Origin: Symsagittifera roscoffensis | Taxonomy: Eukaryota > Xenacoelomorpha > Acoela > Convolutidae | Reading direction: 5' to 3' | Length of the DNA stretch: 64,000 bases | Assembly (NCBI RefSeq): GCF_963678635.1 | Contig: NC_087062.1 | Coordinates: 67,317,415 to 67,381,414 of the forward strand | Shown: piece by piece, positions 48,129 to 58,664 of the stretch | Layout: each line of letters starts with the position of its first letter | How positions within the stretch are numbered: the first letter of the stretch is position 1 | The notes under the pieces: generated by a model | What the model was told of the DNA's origin: nothing | Databases searched by the model: none | What the model saw: the letters and a program-made list of their open reading frames with translations, nothing else | Translations under genes and position numbers: made by a program

Positions 48129-51100
48129 TTATAAGTTCAGTGGTTTTGTATGAATTCCTTCATCTTGTACTTGTCTTTTTGGATAAAAATAGCTTAGTCC
48201 TTTCTTTGTCTGTTCATATGTAGCCACCATATGATTTATAGTTCTGAATCCTCTGTTAGTAGATGTAAGATTAATTGCTTCATCAAGCACTCTCCTATAC
48301 TTTGCTAAAGGTCCGTCTCCAGAGTCTTCTAGAATCCGCTTTTTCAATCCTTTGCTGCTAAATTTGAATTTGTCTGACTTGTTGTCATAGCAGCAATATG
48401 TCTTACTACATAAACAGAGCATTTCTGTGCACCTAAATTCTTCTTTGAAAAGTCCCGGCTCCCGCTTATCATGTTTTTTTTGGATACTACAACAGGTTCG
48501 AGGAAAGAAATTAGATTTTGCATCCGCCTTGAAGGAATCTCTGCAATCACTCTCCCTCATTTTTTCCCAAGCAGCTCTCTTATCTGGTTGGATGCAATCG
48601 TACAAAATTTCTTCTGCAAGTGCTAAGTAAAGTGAGTCTGTGTCCATCTCCAACTCTTCAAATTTATTTACATCACAGAACTTGTCAAAGAAGTTGTGGT
48701 AGAGTTCCAACATTCTCAGTTTTGCATACTGAAGTATGAAAATACCAACAATGATGGGTTCTCTGTGCTCAATGGTTGACTTCAATAACTCCACCTCATA
48801 TAAGTCCTTCTCAACTGTGTTAAGTCTCTTAAACAGTGGTTCATTGATTTCCTTGTGAGTTTTTTCATCGTTCAGATGTTCGTGATTGTATGCCTGGATC
48901 TATCCATGATCTGATATCCATAGGAGGAATTGCCCAAGAGCTTCATTGTTTCTGCTACAACTCTTGACAAAGGGTTTTCATCTCCTTCTCTTCTTGCATC
49001 AACCACCAATTGAACGAAATCATTGAAACACTTCCGAGGAGAATATTGAACAAATCGGTAAATTTTTGTGCACTGTAATCCAAGTTCCATATAAAAGTTG
49101 AAGAGAGGAGTTATAACTGTTCCATTTTCCAGCTTGAAACTAGATATCAGCATCTCTGAGGATGCTTTAACATTTCGTTCTCGATCGCATAGTTTTTCAT
49201 GTATTCTCCAATATCATCTCTTTCGACTTCAGTATTTTAAAAATTGGAGGAAAATTCGCAAATTTCGATTTCAGTTCATCTGGAACAACCAAGTCGCACT
49301 TAACGTAACCAAAAAGAGATCAATCTTTTATCTTTGCTAGAAGAGAGTCTGTAGAAAGGGGTCTTTTGTAGGGAAAGTGGGTTCTGACGTGATTTTTGAT
49401 CTTTTCATCGGTTTTGAAACTTTCCCACCAGTCACACTCTCACATTTCTTCCACTTTGTATCCTTTCTCTTTAATGTATTCTCGTCGCATATCATCCATT
49501 TCTCTCTTCCTATTTCCTCGCTCGATATCCTGTTCTGTTAAGGAGGGGCGAGTGTCTTGACAAGAACAAAAGTGATAGTAGCATCCCATTGCCTCGAATA
49601 CTGTTTTACAGTGATCACAATAATCGTCCACATTAATACAGTCAATTTTCTTCTGTTTTCCAGATGTAAAAAAACTCTCAATTTTACATTCTGGTCTTGA
49701 TTCTTGATAGAAAGACATAACCATATTCTCAAACTTGCGAGTTCGATTATGTCTAGCCTTGAATTTCTGCATATCAGTGTCAAACTCCCATCTCGTATAC
49801 AGTCCTGTTGGCATATCTTGACACATTGAATAGGGGTAAAGCTGGCTCGCATCTATTCCAACGATTGACTTACAAATATTTGATGAATCTCTGATAAAGG
49901 TTTCGTCTACAACAGCTTTTCGAGTGAAAACAATGGAAGGTCCACCAGTCATGTCCTCTCTAATTTTTTCACACAAGTCTTTATCACTTTCGCAAAATGG
50001 ATAAAACTTGTAATTTGTGGATTTGTGTAGACATATGTTTGCTAGATTTGGAAGTGTACATCCAAGTTTCAACATATCTATCCCTTTGTTATGATAAAAT
50101 TGGATCATTTTTTGCATTGCTTCCAGGGTTGGAACTACATCTTTGTTATTGTACTACTGCAAAAAGTCTTTGAACACAGTCATTCCGTTTTTCTGCCAAG
50201 TTTGTTGTAAGAAACTGTAATTATCTAGTCCAGATGGGGGTACAGTCTTGATTTGAAGCTTTTTCAGTGCTTGCTGTTCATCAAGTCCACTCTTCCTCAG
50301 TTTTTCATAATCAGTAAAGTCTTTGTCTAGAGGATTGTTGTTTCTAAGTTTACTGAAAAATGCTTCATATGGGGGCAGTCCTGGAAAATCAAGTTTGTCA
50401 GGGTTGTCAAACCACTCATAAGGAAAGAATCCTTTTGTTTCACTAGCTTTATAAGCTTTGAGAAATGAGTCCAGAGTTGTTGCTCCACCCAGAAATTTCA
50501 TAATGTCAAGAAATTGTACATCTCCAAACTTGAAAGATATAAAATCATTTGCTTTTTTGATAACGGATGTTTCTTGCTCTTTATCGCGAATCAAATAAGG
50601 GATTAAGTAGGACTTGATCAAATTTAAGTCGTATCTACCACTGTTAAATCCAAAAACAGGTAAAGTATTTATATATCTCTCCAGATGTTGTTTCAAATCG
50701 AGGAGTTGATTTTTCTGAATTCGCAAGAATTGTGTTGACATATCTGCTCCTTCCGAATCTTCAATACATTCGTCTTCGTACTCAAACTTGTTACTTGAAA
50801 ATTGTGGCCTCGCTCATTCAATTGATCAAAGATTTTTTTTCATTCTTTCATTGACAGCAACTTCAATATCTTGGAAATTTGTTATCATCTCCAGCTTACT
50901 TTTCTCAGCCAACAGTTCGAGCTTGCTTACAAAATCAATAATCAAGTTTTGTGGATCCTTGTTGTACAAAAAGATGGGTTCATCAATCAGATTCGATGAT
51001 ATAGATACTGAAAAAGGAACATGTTTTCCTATCCAGGTAGTAGTTTGTGTTTCTTTTAGTTCTTCTGTAGGAACACATATCGACTCAAAATCGAAAATTG

Positions 51101-52480
51101 CTAGGTTTTTGAAGAGTTTTTTATCATCGGAAACTGGAAGATTGAATCCTTCTAGCTTTTCAAACAAGGTTTCGCGAAGCTCATATACGTTCTTTGGGTA
51201 AATATGTTTCACACGATCCTTACATCTCAGAAGATGCTTGTTGAGAAACTCGGATCTTTTGAAGAAACTATCACAACTAGGGCACCGGAAACACTTAAAG
51301 AAGCTATCTATATCATTTGTATGAATGATATGATTGTTGAATCGCAGTAATTTGACTGTTTTATCAAATCTACCAATACTTCTTCGTGCTAGTTCTCCCA
51401 CATATTCTCCCTCTTGAATATCAAAATCGTAAATAAAGATGTTGCGTTCAATTATTTCCTCGACAACAGGTAAGTCTTCAACGGAAACTCCACGAAAATT
51501 CTTAGGATCATAACCAGATTTTGTTATGAATTCTGTAAAATATCTGGAGGTGTGAATGTCGAGATCATTGTGTCCGTTCATGTACATGGCCAATGCGCGG
51601 AAAAGACACAAATGATCTTTGTAAGGTTCCTTGTCTTTGTTAGATAAAAGACATTTCACTTGCGTATGTCGTAATAAAGGTTCGGGTAAGACAGAGTCTG
51701 GACATCCCATTGGGATGTTTTTCAGCAACGCAGCAAAAATTGTAACGTTAGTAATCAACTTGAATCGCCACTTTGTCTTCTGGCGTTCTTGGGTACATTG
51801 CTCCACAATATCAAATTTTTCTACTTTTCCTTGGATTGTCATCAAATCCGCTTTCGTACAAAGTACGTGGGATTTTTCAAACAGAGTATTGTTTTCATGG
51901 GTGTAGAAATATCGATATTCACCAGTCTCAATATTTTGAAGAACAAAACCCAAAGCAATGTTGATTTTTGCGGCAGAGTCGAGCTTGTTGAAGACTTCTT
52001 CAAGTTTCTCGTTGATACTTTAGTATCTAACTTGGACATTTGGAAGTTAAATACCTTATGTCTCCCATTTTCCATCTCCGTATCCACCAGAAAATGTTGA
52101 CAAGCACTAAGTTCCTCCTTCAGTTTTTCACCATCTTCCCCTTCTTCCTCCACAATCTTGTTCAAGTCGGCCACCGTATCACTTGGCTTCTGTTGTTTCG
52201 CTCCATGTTCCTCTCTCCAATGTTGCTGGAGAGAGTAGTAACTCGCGAACTCTTGCTCACAAGAAGAACACACCGTTGATTGCTTGGAACTTGCTGGAGC
52301 ATGTTTCTTAGCAACATGATAGTTCATCTCGTCCTTGTTCTTTGTATAAAAATGACATTTGGAACACTTATGTTCCTCCTGCTTTTCACATCTTTTTCGA
52401 TGTCTCGCATTATCAGCTCTCCTGTATTCCTGACCACATTCCTCGCATTTGGGTTTCTCGTTTCGGTTAAGGGCAGGCAT
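48129..52480 (-). pseudogene. polB: protein-primed-type family B DNA polymerase, broken
   Basis: The replicative polymerase of the element. The first ATG (52480) begins three zinc-finger-like motifs (CEECGQEY, CSKCHFY, CSSCEQEF, each with later His pairs). Then come an Exo I-like FDFESI (~51075-51100), an Exo II-like FGFNSGRYDLNLIK (~50640), motif A VGIDASQLYPYSM (~49820-49865), motif B KLLGNSSYGYQ (~48910-48945), and motif C MDTDSLY (~48630-48650). Order and spacing fit a complete Polinton polymerase of about 1,450 codons. At least five frameshifts or stops (about 51950-52030, 50750-50830, 50120-50155, 49150-49440 and 48800-48870) disable it. Confidence 0.92.
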
Positions 52481-52989
52481 TATCTAAAAAAAATTGGGAC
52501 TTTTGAAATGTTCCAAATTTAAAAACTTAAAGTACCAATTGAATGAAAATACTTACTTTTCGTGAAGTAACGAAATGTAAAATTTGAACTAAAATTCAAT
52601 TGACTGTTTCTGATTGGTAAGCAAAATGAATGATTTAACCCAATAAAATAAGTGTATTTATACTATCAATGACGCCTGCGCAATAATCCTTTTACGGTAA
52701 TGACGTCATTCTTTGAATAGAAGTGACGTCACCGCCTACGCAATTTTCCTTTTATGGTAATGACGTCATTCTATATTTAGAAGTGACGTCACCACCCACG
52801 CAATTTTCCTTTTATGATAATGACGTTATTCTAGAAATAGAAATGACGTCAACACCCACGCAATTTTCCTATTATGGTAATGACGTCATTCCTTTGAAAG
52901 TTCTAGAATTTTCCAGAAAAAATTTCAACCAATCAGAACTAAGCAGTTTCTAGTCATAACTTTGGATCCAAAATATTCATTTTTGAAGA
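52481..52989. promoter_or_regulatory. divergent promoter region with CRE/ATF array
   Basis: Lies between polB (minus) and the 52990 gene (plus). A 60-bp unit repeats about 3.5 times (52690-52890). TGACGTCA is at 52701, 52724, 52761, 52784, 52844 and 52881, and TGACGTTA at 52821. Each unit also carries a CGCCTACGCAATTTTCC-like block. TATTTATA near 52655 could be a polB TATA box. AACCAATCAGAA lies at 52929. These are consensus CREB/ATF and NF-Y sites, but binding is inferred. Confidence 0.75.
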
Positions 52990-53569
52990 ATGTCAATCAA
53001 AAAGCATTTGAACTTCCTCGAATTACTCTACAAGAAAAAAGAAAATATTCCGTATGATTTCCTTATTGATGAAATAGATGTAGATTCTTACTTTTTTCAC
53101 AATTTTTTGGACGTTTATGTTGTCCAAAATAGAGTTCTCCGACTAAGTAAAGGTCTCTTTAGAGAAACTTACTCACTCAAAGAGTTTACTTTTGATTCAC
53201 ATATTGCTTATCAAAGCTATAAACTTACAGCTGAGTTACACTTGACTAGAAAAGAAATTTTATTCATTTTAGAAAATTTGAAGTTGATAAAAAAATCGTA
53301 CGATAATATTTCATAGACTCTTTTTATTCCATATCCAACTCTTAAATTTGTTAAAACTCCCCAGCAAAGTGCTTTATTCCTCCATTTTTTTTAAGGACTT
53401 TCAAAGTTCAAAATCTTGCATGATCAGGTTTGGTATCAGATTTCCAGAGATTTGCTTTGAAAAATTCATCAACTTTGAGTTATCATCTCAAATCTACATC
53501 AAAATTAAAGAACTTGAATATCTGCTGAAAAATCAGCAATTTCTCATCGATTATATACAAAAAATTTAG
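52990..53569 (+). pseudogene. unknown Polinton gene 1, probably broken in the middle
   Basis: The ATG at 52990 opens 108 codons (MSIKKHLNFLELLYKKKENI..., rich in Leu, Phe and Lys) ending in TAG at 53314-53316. The same frame then stays open for 25 codons to a T8 run near 53386, and a different frame continues to TAG at 53567-53569 (FEKFINFELSSQIYIKIKEL). One older gene of about 190 codons with a stop and a frameshift is likely, but two genes are possible. No known domain is recognised. Confidence 0.5.
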
Positions 53570-53577
53570 TTAACTTG

Positions 53578-53736
53578 ATGAGAAGACTAGCAGAGATGCT
53601 ACTTTTAATAATTTTTCTTCTTTTGTTACTTATTTCGGCAATATTTCTTATTTTTACAGCAAACAACTTTTGGTCATTTATTTTTGCGATTGCTTTTGTG
53701 TCTATTTTTACTTATTTGGAAGACTTAATTCCTTGA
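53578..53736 (+). CDS. small two-helix membrane protein (52 residues), copy 1
   Basis: An intact ATG-to-TGA frame. It begins MRRLAEMLLLIIFLLLLLIS, then IFLIFTANN, then SFIFAIAFVSIFTYLEDLIP. Two hydrophobic segments of about 18-20 residues are separated by a short TANNFW turn, with a basic start and an acidic end. This size and shape resemble virus-encoded small membrane proteins, but I claim no function. The second copy (55629-55780) has lost a base and stops after three codons from the matching ATG. Confidence 0.6.
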   Translation: MRRLAEMLLLIIFLLLLLISAIFLIFTANNFWSFIFAIAFVSIFTYLEDLIP

Positions 53737-53749
53737 AAGGTTCCTCTGA

Positions 53750-54106
53750 TTGGATACAATAACTTGAACATAAATGGACATTTTTGTGATTGGAAACGAC
53801 AATGTGTAACTTCGTTTCCAATTGGATACGAGTTTTCTATAAGAATTCCATAAAAAGAAACTAAAATCTGATTAGACACGACTACAATCCAAATAAGGAA
53901 AATTCATTCTGATTGGTTAAACCCACACATTCCACTTGAAGATACCCCTCACTCCTAACTAAAAATCATTTCATTTTTAACTAAACCACCGTCAACTACC
54001 TCCTCTCTCAGCTCTAAATACATTAATTTCAACATAACTACCGGCAACTTTCTCCCTCTCAACTGTAAATCTTGTTTTTAATCATTTACTCAACTTATTG
54101 CTCAAA
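53750..54106 (+). promoter_or_regulatory. promoter region of gene A copy 1
   Basis: Contains several ATTGG (inverted CCAAT) motifs, including CTGATTGGATAC and TTCTGATTGGTTAA, and a perfect CArG box CCAAATAAGG at 53889-53898. Nearly the same sequence precedes gene A copy 2. The leader just before the ATG is rich in C and T (CTCCTAACTAAAA, ACTACCTCCTCTCTCAGC). Confidence 0.55.
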
Positions 54107-54596
54107 ATGATCTTCAGTACAAAACAACAATTTTATGTTCTCGGTGGAATTTTCGGCTGATTTAGTACAAATCCAAGTGCGAGAAACAATTTGTGGAGTT
54201 TTTCTGGCACGAATGGACATCCCAATCCAAGTCTGGCATATGGTGGAGGTGATGCGCCGGGATTTCAACGAACATCATATAACGCAAGTACCTCCTACAG
54301 AGAATCAACTTGGAGAAATGCAAATGATGGAGGAAGTAGCCGAACATGTGGGAATGAACTACCCCGAAATTCCTGGTTCTAGATATGTAGCCCAACCATT
54401 CGACGATTTCCTCTTTCCTTGGGAAGAGGGATCTGTGGACAACCCAATTACCATCGAAGAGGATGAGGGGTTCTCTGAGCCAAGAACTCCAGTCAGCGAA
54501 CCACCAGTGATGGAGGCAAGACCAGCTTTGCGCTCCATTGAGAACTTGCAAAATTTTGAGAACTCAGCTGCTCGACGACAGCTCTTTGATTTGTAA
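54107..54596 (+). pseudogene. Polinton gene A, copy 1 (N-terminal frameshift)
   Basis: The ATG at 54107 matches that of copy 2, but this frame hits TGA at 54158-54160. The main frame is then open from about 54135 to TAA at 54594-54596. It encodes QIQVRETICGVFLARMDIPI, then VWHMVEVMRRDFNEHH, then an acidic tail around NPITIEEDEGFSEPRTP. The hydrophobic-ITI-then-acidic pattern looks like a SUMO-interacting motif and is kept in copy 2. No family is recognised. Confidence 0.6.
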
Positions 54597-54599
54597 TTT

Positions 54600-55480
54600 A
54601 ATTGTTTTACATCTAGTAATATAATTTTCAAGAGATAGGAACAAAGAGATCATAGAAAAGTTTATTAAGAAATTTCAATGGTAAAAATTTGTTAAAAATG
54701 AAACTAATTATGCATCTGGTAAATACTTTTATAGAATTTTGTTAGAAAGATGGCAAAAAATTAAACCAATTTTTGCAAGCATGTTAAAACTTTACATTAC
54801 TTTTTGCACCATGCTAAACTTTTCATAACTTTTTTTGCACACTTGTTAAAAAAATCAAAGAAAATCTCGCAAATTAAGAAAAAGTTCATTAAATATTTTC
54901 GCATTTTAAAGAAAACTGAAAGAGGATTTTCTTGCACATTTAATAATTACAGAAAATGAAAATCTTTGTTTTAATTTTGATCATAAAAAAATCTCCTCTT
55001 TGCATGTATATTGATCAAAAATACTGGAAAAACAATGTATTAAGATAGGGAATAGCACTCAAAGTCAGCAATTATGACAAATTTTTAGCATTAATTTAAC
55101 AAGTTTTTTACAGTAAAATTTTTGCAATTTTTGCATATGCATAAGAAAAAATAAGTTAAATTTTTGCATTTGTTTTCAAAAAAACCACAAAATAACCTGC
55201 ATCTAACACCAAAATTTGTTGAAAACTTTTGCACACTTGTTGAGAAAACCAAAACAGTTTTTGCATCTTGTACAAAAGTTTAATTAAATTTTTGCAAACG
55301 TGTTGAAAAAATCAAACCAAAGTTTGCATCTTGCGAAAAAACTCTAAGATAATTTTTGCACACGTGTTGAAAATTGCAAATTTTTTCGTTGAAAAAACTT
55401 TTGATTTAAATAAAAACAATTTTGACAAGATTTTTATAAACAAATATTCAACTATTTATAGAAAAATTGATACGCTACTA
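54600..55480. repeat. AT-rich spacer with short repeats and an orphan terminal motif
   Basis: Repeated phrases such as TTTTGCACACTTGTTGAAAAA occur about eight times from 54770 to 55380. At 55032-55054 there is a 23-nt exact match to the terminal repeat (ACAATGTATTAAGATAGGGA and three more bases). No gene is seen. Confidence 0.6.
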
Positions 55481-55484
55481 TTTA

Positions 55485-55620
55485 CAGTACCATAACCATC
55501 AATGAAACAATCAACAATTTTCAACAAAGCAGTCTCATGCTTTGAGTTTTGAACTTTTCGAATCGTTTCCAAAAAAGCTGATTCAAGAGTCTGAGTGGAC
55601 GCAAGTTCCTGATCAGAAAT
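55485..55620 (-). pseudogene. Polinton gene B, truncated C-terminal copy
   Basis: Matches the 3' end of gene B (57380-57505): reading minus, it encodes QELASTQTLESAFLETIRK, against QKLASTQTLGSAFLDRIR in gene B. Only the tail survives. It marks the end of the first unit of the ~2-kb internal duplication. Confidence 0.65.
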
Positions 55621-55628
55621 GAAAAAAT

Positions 55629-55780
55629 TGCAGAGATGCTACTTTAATTAATTTTCCTTCTTTTGTTACTTGTATCGGCAATATTTCTCATTTTTACAGC
55701 AAACAACTCTTGGTCATTTATTTTTGCGATTGCTTTTGTGTATAGTTTTACTTATTTGGAAGACTTAAGTCCTTGAAAGG
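55629..55780 (+). pseudogene. small membrane protein gene, broken second copy
   Basis: Homologous to 53589-53736 at most positions (GCAATATTTCTCATTTTTAC, GCGATTGCTTTTGTGTAT), but a one-base loss turns the matching frame into ATG CTA CTT TAA. Confidence 0.7.
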
Positions 55781-55789
55781 TTCCTCTGA

Positions 55790-56153
55790 TTGGATACGAC
55801 AACTTGAACAAAAATGAACATTTTTGTGATTGGAAACGATAATAATCAAAATGGAGCTTTGTTTCCGATTGGACCCGAGTTTTCTATAAGAAACCCATAA
55901 AAGGAAACTGAAATGTGATATGACACGACTACAATCCAAATAAGGAAAATTCATTCTGATTGGTTAAACCCACACATTCCAGTTGAAGATACCCCTCACT
56001 CCTAACTAAAAATCATTTCATTTTCAACTAAACCACCGTCCACTACCTCCTCTCTCAGCTCTAAACATCCTAATTTCAACTTATTTTTTTTAAGGTTTCC
56101 CCTCCTCTCAGTTCTTTCTTGTTTTTGTCCTTTTAGTCATCTTATTGCTCAAA
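55790..56153 (+). promoter_or_regulatory. promoter region of gene A copy 2
   Basis: Parallel to 53750-54106. Two perfect CArG boxes, CCATAAAAGG at 55895-55904 and CCAAATAAGG at 55936-55945, plus repeated inverted CCAAT motifs (CTGATTGGATAC, TTCTGATTGGTTAA). In copy 1 the first box is mutated to CCATAAAAAG. Confidence 0.55.
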
Positions 56154-56586
56154 ATGATCTTCTCAGTGCAAAAGAGCAACCACAAGTACTCTGTAGAATT
56201 TTCGCCTGATATAGTACAAATTCAAGTGCGAGAAACAGTCTCTGGAGTTTTTCTGGCACGAATGGACATCCCAATCCAAGTCTGGCACATGGTGGAAGTG
56301 ATGCGAAGAAATTTCAACGAACATCATATGATGCAAGTTCCCATCACAGAAAACCAACTTGGAACCATGCAAAAGATTTGTGGCTCAACCAGTCGACGAC
56401 TTCCTCTTTCCTTGGGAGGAGGAAGGATCAGTCGAAAACCCCATCACAATAGATGAAGATGAGGGTTTCTCAGAAACAATGACACCTCCAGTTCCACAAC
56501 ATTCACCAGCAATGGAACCTCGTCCAGCTCTGCGTTCTATAGAGAACCTCCAGAACTCTTCTGCTGCTCGACAGTACTTTGATTGA
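56154..56586 (+). pseudogene. Polinton gene A, copy 2 (internal frameshift)
   Basis: Intact start (MIFSVQKSNHKYSVEFSPD), then the conserved VRETVSGVFLARMDIPIQVW block. A frame break at about 56370-56385 coincides with loss of a short segment kept in copy 1. The tail resumes with DDFLFPWEEEGSVENPITID and ends at TGA 56584-56586. Between them, copies 1 and 2 show every part of a ~160-residue protein, but neither is whole. Confidence 0.6.
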
Positions 56587-56849
56587 ATGTTTTTGTAAAT
56601 AAAGGTTGTTTGGTTTCGACTTCGTTTTCTGTAATTAATTTCTTCAATTTCATTTTAATTATGAGTATAGATGAGAGGTTCAAGGTAAACTATTGAAAAA
56701 CAATTAGTACTTAGTTAAGTGCTCCGAACTCGCACTTATGTTAAACAATTTGATTAATTTTTGTACAAAAATTCGGAAAAACACTAGAAAAACTGTACAC
56801 AAGTAAAAAAAATTACCTCATCGATGAACACACTTTTAGCCTTGTGTAG

Positions 56850-57240
56850 AAAACAGTTGAAACAGTTTTCGCATTTTATCGAAAAAAGTAAAGCACGTTT
56901 CGCATTTTGTCGAAAAAATTGAAACACTTTTCGCATTTTGTCGAAAAAATTGAAACACTTTTCACATTTTATCGAAAAAAGTAAAACACTTTTCGCATTT
57001 TGTCGAAAAAAGTGAAACATTTCTCGCATTTGTAGTGAAAAAGTGAAACATTTTTCGCATTTGTAGTGAAAAAGTGAAACACTTTTCACATTTTGTTATA
57101 AAAAGTAAAACACTTTTCGCTTCTTCTCAAAAAAGTTGAAACATTTTTTGCATTATGTTAAAAAAAAATTGAAACACTTTTTACAACTTGTTCAAAAAAT
57201 TGAAATTTTTTTTGCAACTTTTTGAAAATCAAAAGAAATA
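56850..57240. repeat. ~31-bp minisatellite between Polinton genes A and B
   Basis: About ten units like CGCATTTTGTCGAAAAAATT followed by GAAACACTTTT. The minus-strand frame of about 100 codons here is purely repeat-derived. Confidence 0.85.
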
Positions 57241-57450
57241 TTACATCTTTCTTACATGTTTGAAAATTTTTTTTGTTTGATTTTTGTTTCGGTAATTAAT
57301 GGTAACTTTGTAAACATATGAGAGAAAATAGATCTAATATCAGAAGTTTTTTATTGAAAAATTGACATGATCACTATTTACAAATCCATAACCATCAATA
57401 AAACAGTCAATTATGTTTAACAAATCACGTTCATATTTTGAGTTTTGTAC

Positions 57451-57939
57451 TTAACGAATTCTGTCTAAAAATGCTGAGCCAAGAGTTTGCGTAGATGCAA
57501 GTTTTTGATTAGAACTTAGATAATGTTTTTTGAACTTTTTGCGAACAAGTCGTTTCCTTGATACGCTTGGTGTTTTTTCTGCTCCTTTCCATCGTAAATT
57601 ATGCTGCACTCCACAACTAAGCTGATTGAAGACTTCCCCACTTGATGTGACAACACTCGAAAAGAATCTGTGCTTGTACAAAGTGTAAAGACAATCAATT
57701 TCTTGATATATGTATTGATATTTGTCTAATCTCGGAAGAATTTGGCTAAGGGAAGTTCCAATTAAAATTATATGAAATTTGCAATTTCCCAAGGAACAGA
57801 AAGAATCGCGAGTAGAGACGCAATAATCTTGGGTTACTATGTATTTTTCGTAAAAATCGTTGGAAACAGAATTAAACAATGATTTACTATTATAATCTGA
57901 ATAAAAGCTGGGAAGAGCTTGACACATAGCAGCTCCCAT
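57451..57939 (-). CDS. Polinton gene B, intact 162-residue unknown protein
   Basis: An uninterrupted ATG (57939) to stop frame, the longest undamaged gene in the element. It is Cys- and Tyr-rich (e.g. VTQDYCVSTRDSFCSLGNCK) with a strongly basic C-terminal part (RKRLVRKKFKKH) that could be a nuclear-localisation or nucleic-acid-binding patch. No family is recognised. Its 3' end is duplicated at 55485-55620. It is transcribed divergently from gene C across a promoter with CArG boxes. Confidence 0.55.
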   Translation of the reverse strand: MGAAMCQALPSFYSDYNSKSLFNSVSNDFYEKYIVTQDYCVSTRDSFCSLGNCKFHIILIGTSLSQILPRLDKYQYIYQEIDCLYTLYKHRFFSSVVTSSGEVFNQLSCGVQHNLRWKGAEKTPSVSRKRLVRKKFKKHYLSSNQKLASTQTLGSAFLDRIR

Positions 57940-58145
57940 TGGGAAAAATGATTTTTGCAGAAAATGGTGGAGTTATATATAGTAGTAGTAACGCCTACGC
58001 AGCTTCCATATAGGGAAATCCTTCCATATTTGGTACTACTTCCATAAATGGAAATGGCGATGACTCATACTGCTTACTTCCATTTTCATTTAAACTCAAA
58101 GTCATTGCTCTCATTTCTCCTCATCTGATCAGTTTGTTCTTCAAA
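57940..58145. promoter_or_regulatory. divergent promoter with CArG and AP-1 sites
   Basis: CCATATTTGG at 58024-58033 and CCATAAATGG at 58042-58051 are perfect CArG boxes (SRF-type sites), with a near match CCATATAGGG at about 58006. TGACTCA (AP-1) is at 58061-58067. ACGCCTACGCAG near 57990 matches the block in the 52.7 kb CRE array. A TATATATAG stretch at about 57974 may be a TATA box for gene B. Confidence 0.65.
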
Positions 58146-58664
58146 ATGTACTCGAGAAAAGTTGATAGGTCCAACTATATTGAATTTTCAAAAAATCAAA
58201 AAAGAATTGGGAGATTTGTTTGGTTCCAAAAATCCTACAAGGGAAAAATATGCTTGGAACCGTGCTTTCAACTATTAAAAATAAATGATTTGGGACAATT
58301 TGAAAAGTCTATCTTAGTGAAAAAGAAGGCGAAGCAATATCCGCAATACGGAATACTATTATTCACGATGCTGAAAATCTTGGACTCGTACCTATATATG
58401 AAGCCAAATCTGGCAGAGAATCAACTATGGATCAGGAGCTCGACATCTGTAATAGAGTATATGAAATAGCAATGTACAACATGAGGAGGGTGTGTGTCAC
58501 AATCAAGAAGTACAACGTGAGCAACTCAGATTCGACTCTTCACTGAAAAGGAAAATGAAGACTTGAAGCAAGTTGCATATGTCAACTATACTTTGAATGA
58601 ATTCAAAGAACTGTCCCAAATATTGGGAGACTTTATGTTTGTTGATAATTGTAAACCTCAGTAA
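58146..58664 (+). pseudogene. Polinton gene C, unknown, two frameshifts
   Basis: ATG at 58146 (MYSRKVDRSNYIEFSKNQKR). After about 58340 the coding signal moves to another frame (LVPIYEAKSGRESTMDQELD) and shifts again near 58540 (EDLKQVAYVNYTLNEFKELS), ending at TAA 58662-58664. Roughly 170 codons. No confident family; the first part is faintly like PC4-type nucleic-acid-binding domains, which I would not rely on. Confidence 0.45.

Noticed and set aside
51631-52279. Several plus-strand frames of 79-103 codons
   Set aside because: Shadows of the polymerase gene on the minus strand, which has matching catalytic motifs.
56784-57089. 101-codon minus-strand Polinton frame
   Set aside because: Entirely within the ~31-bp minisatellite; the repeated KCEKCF-like peptide is a by-product.
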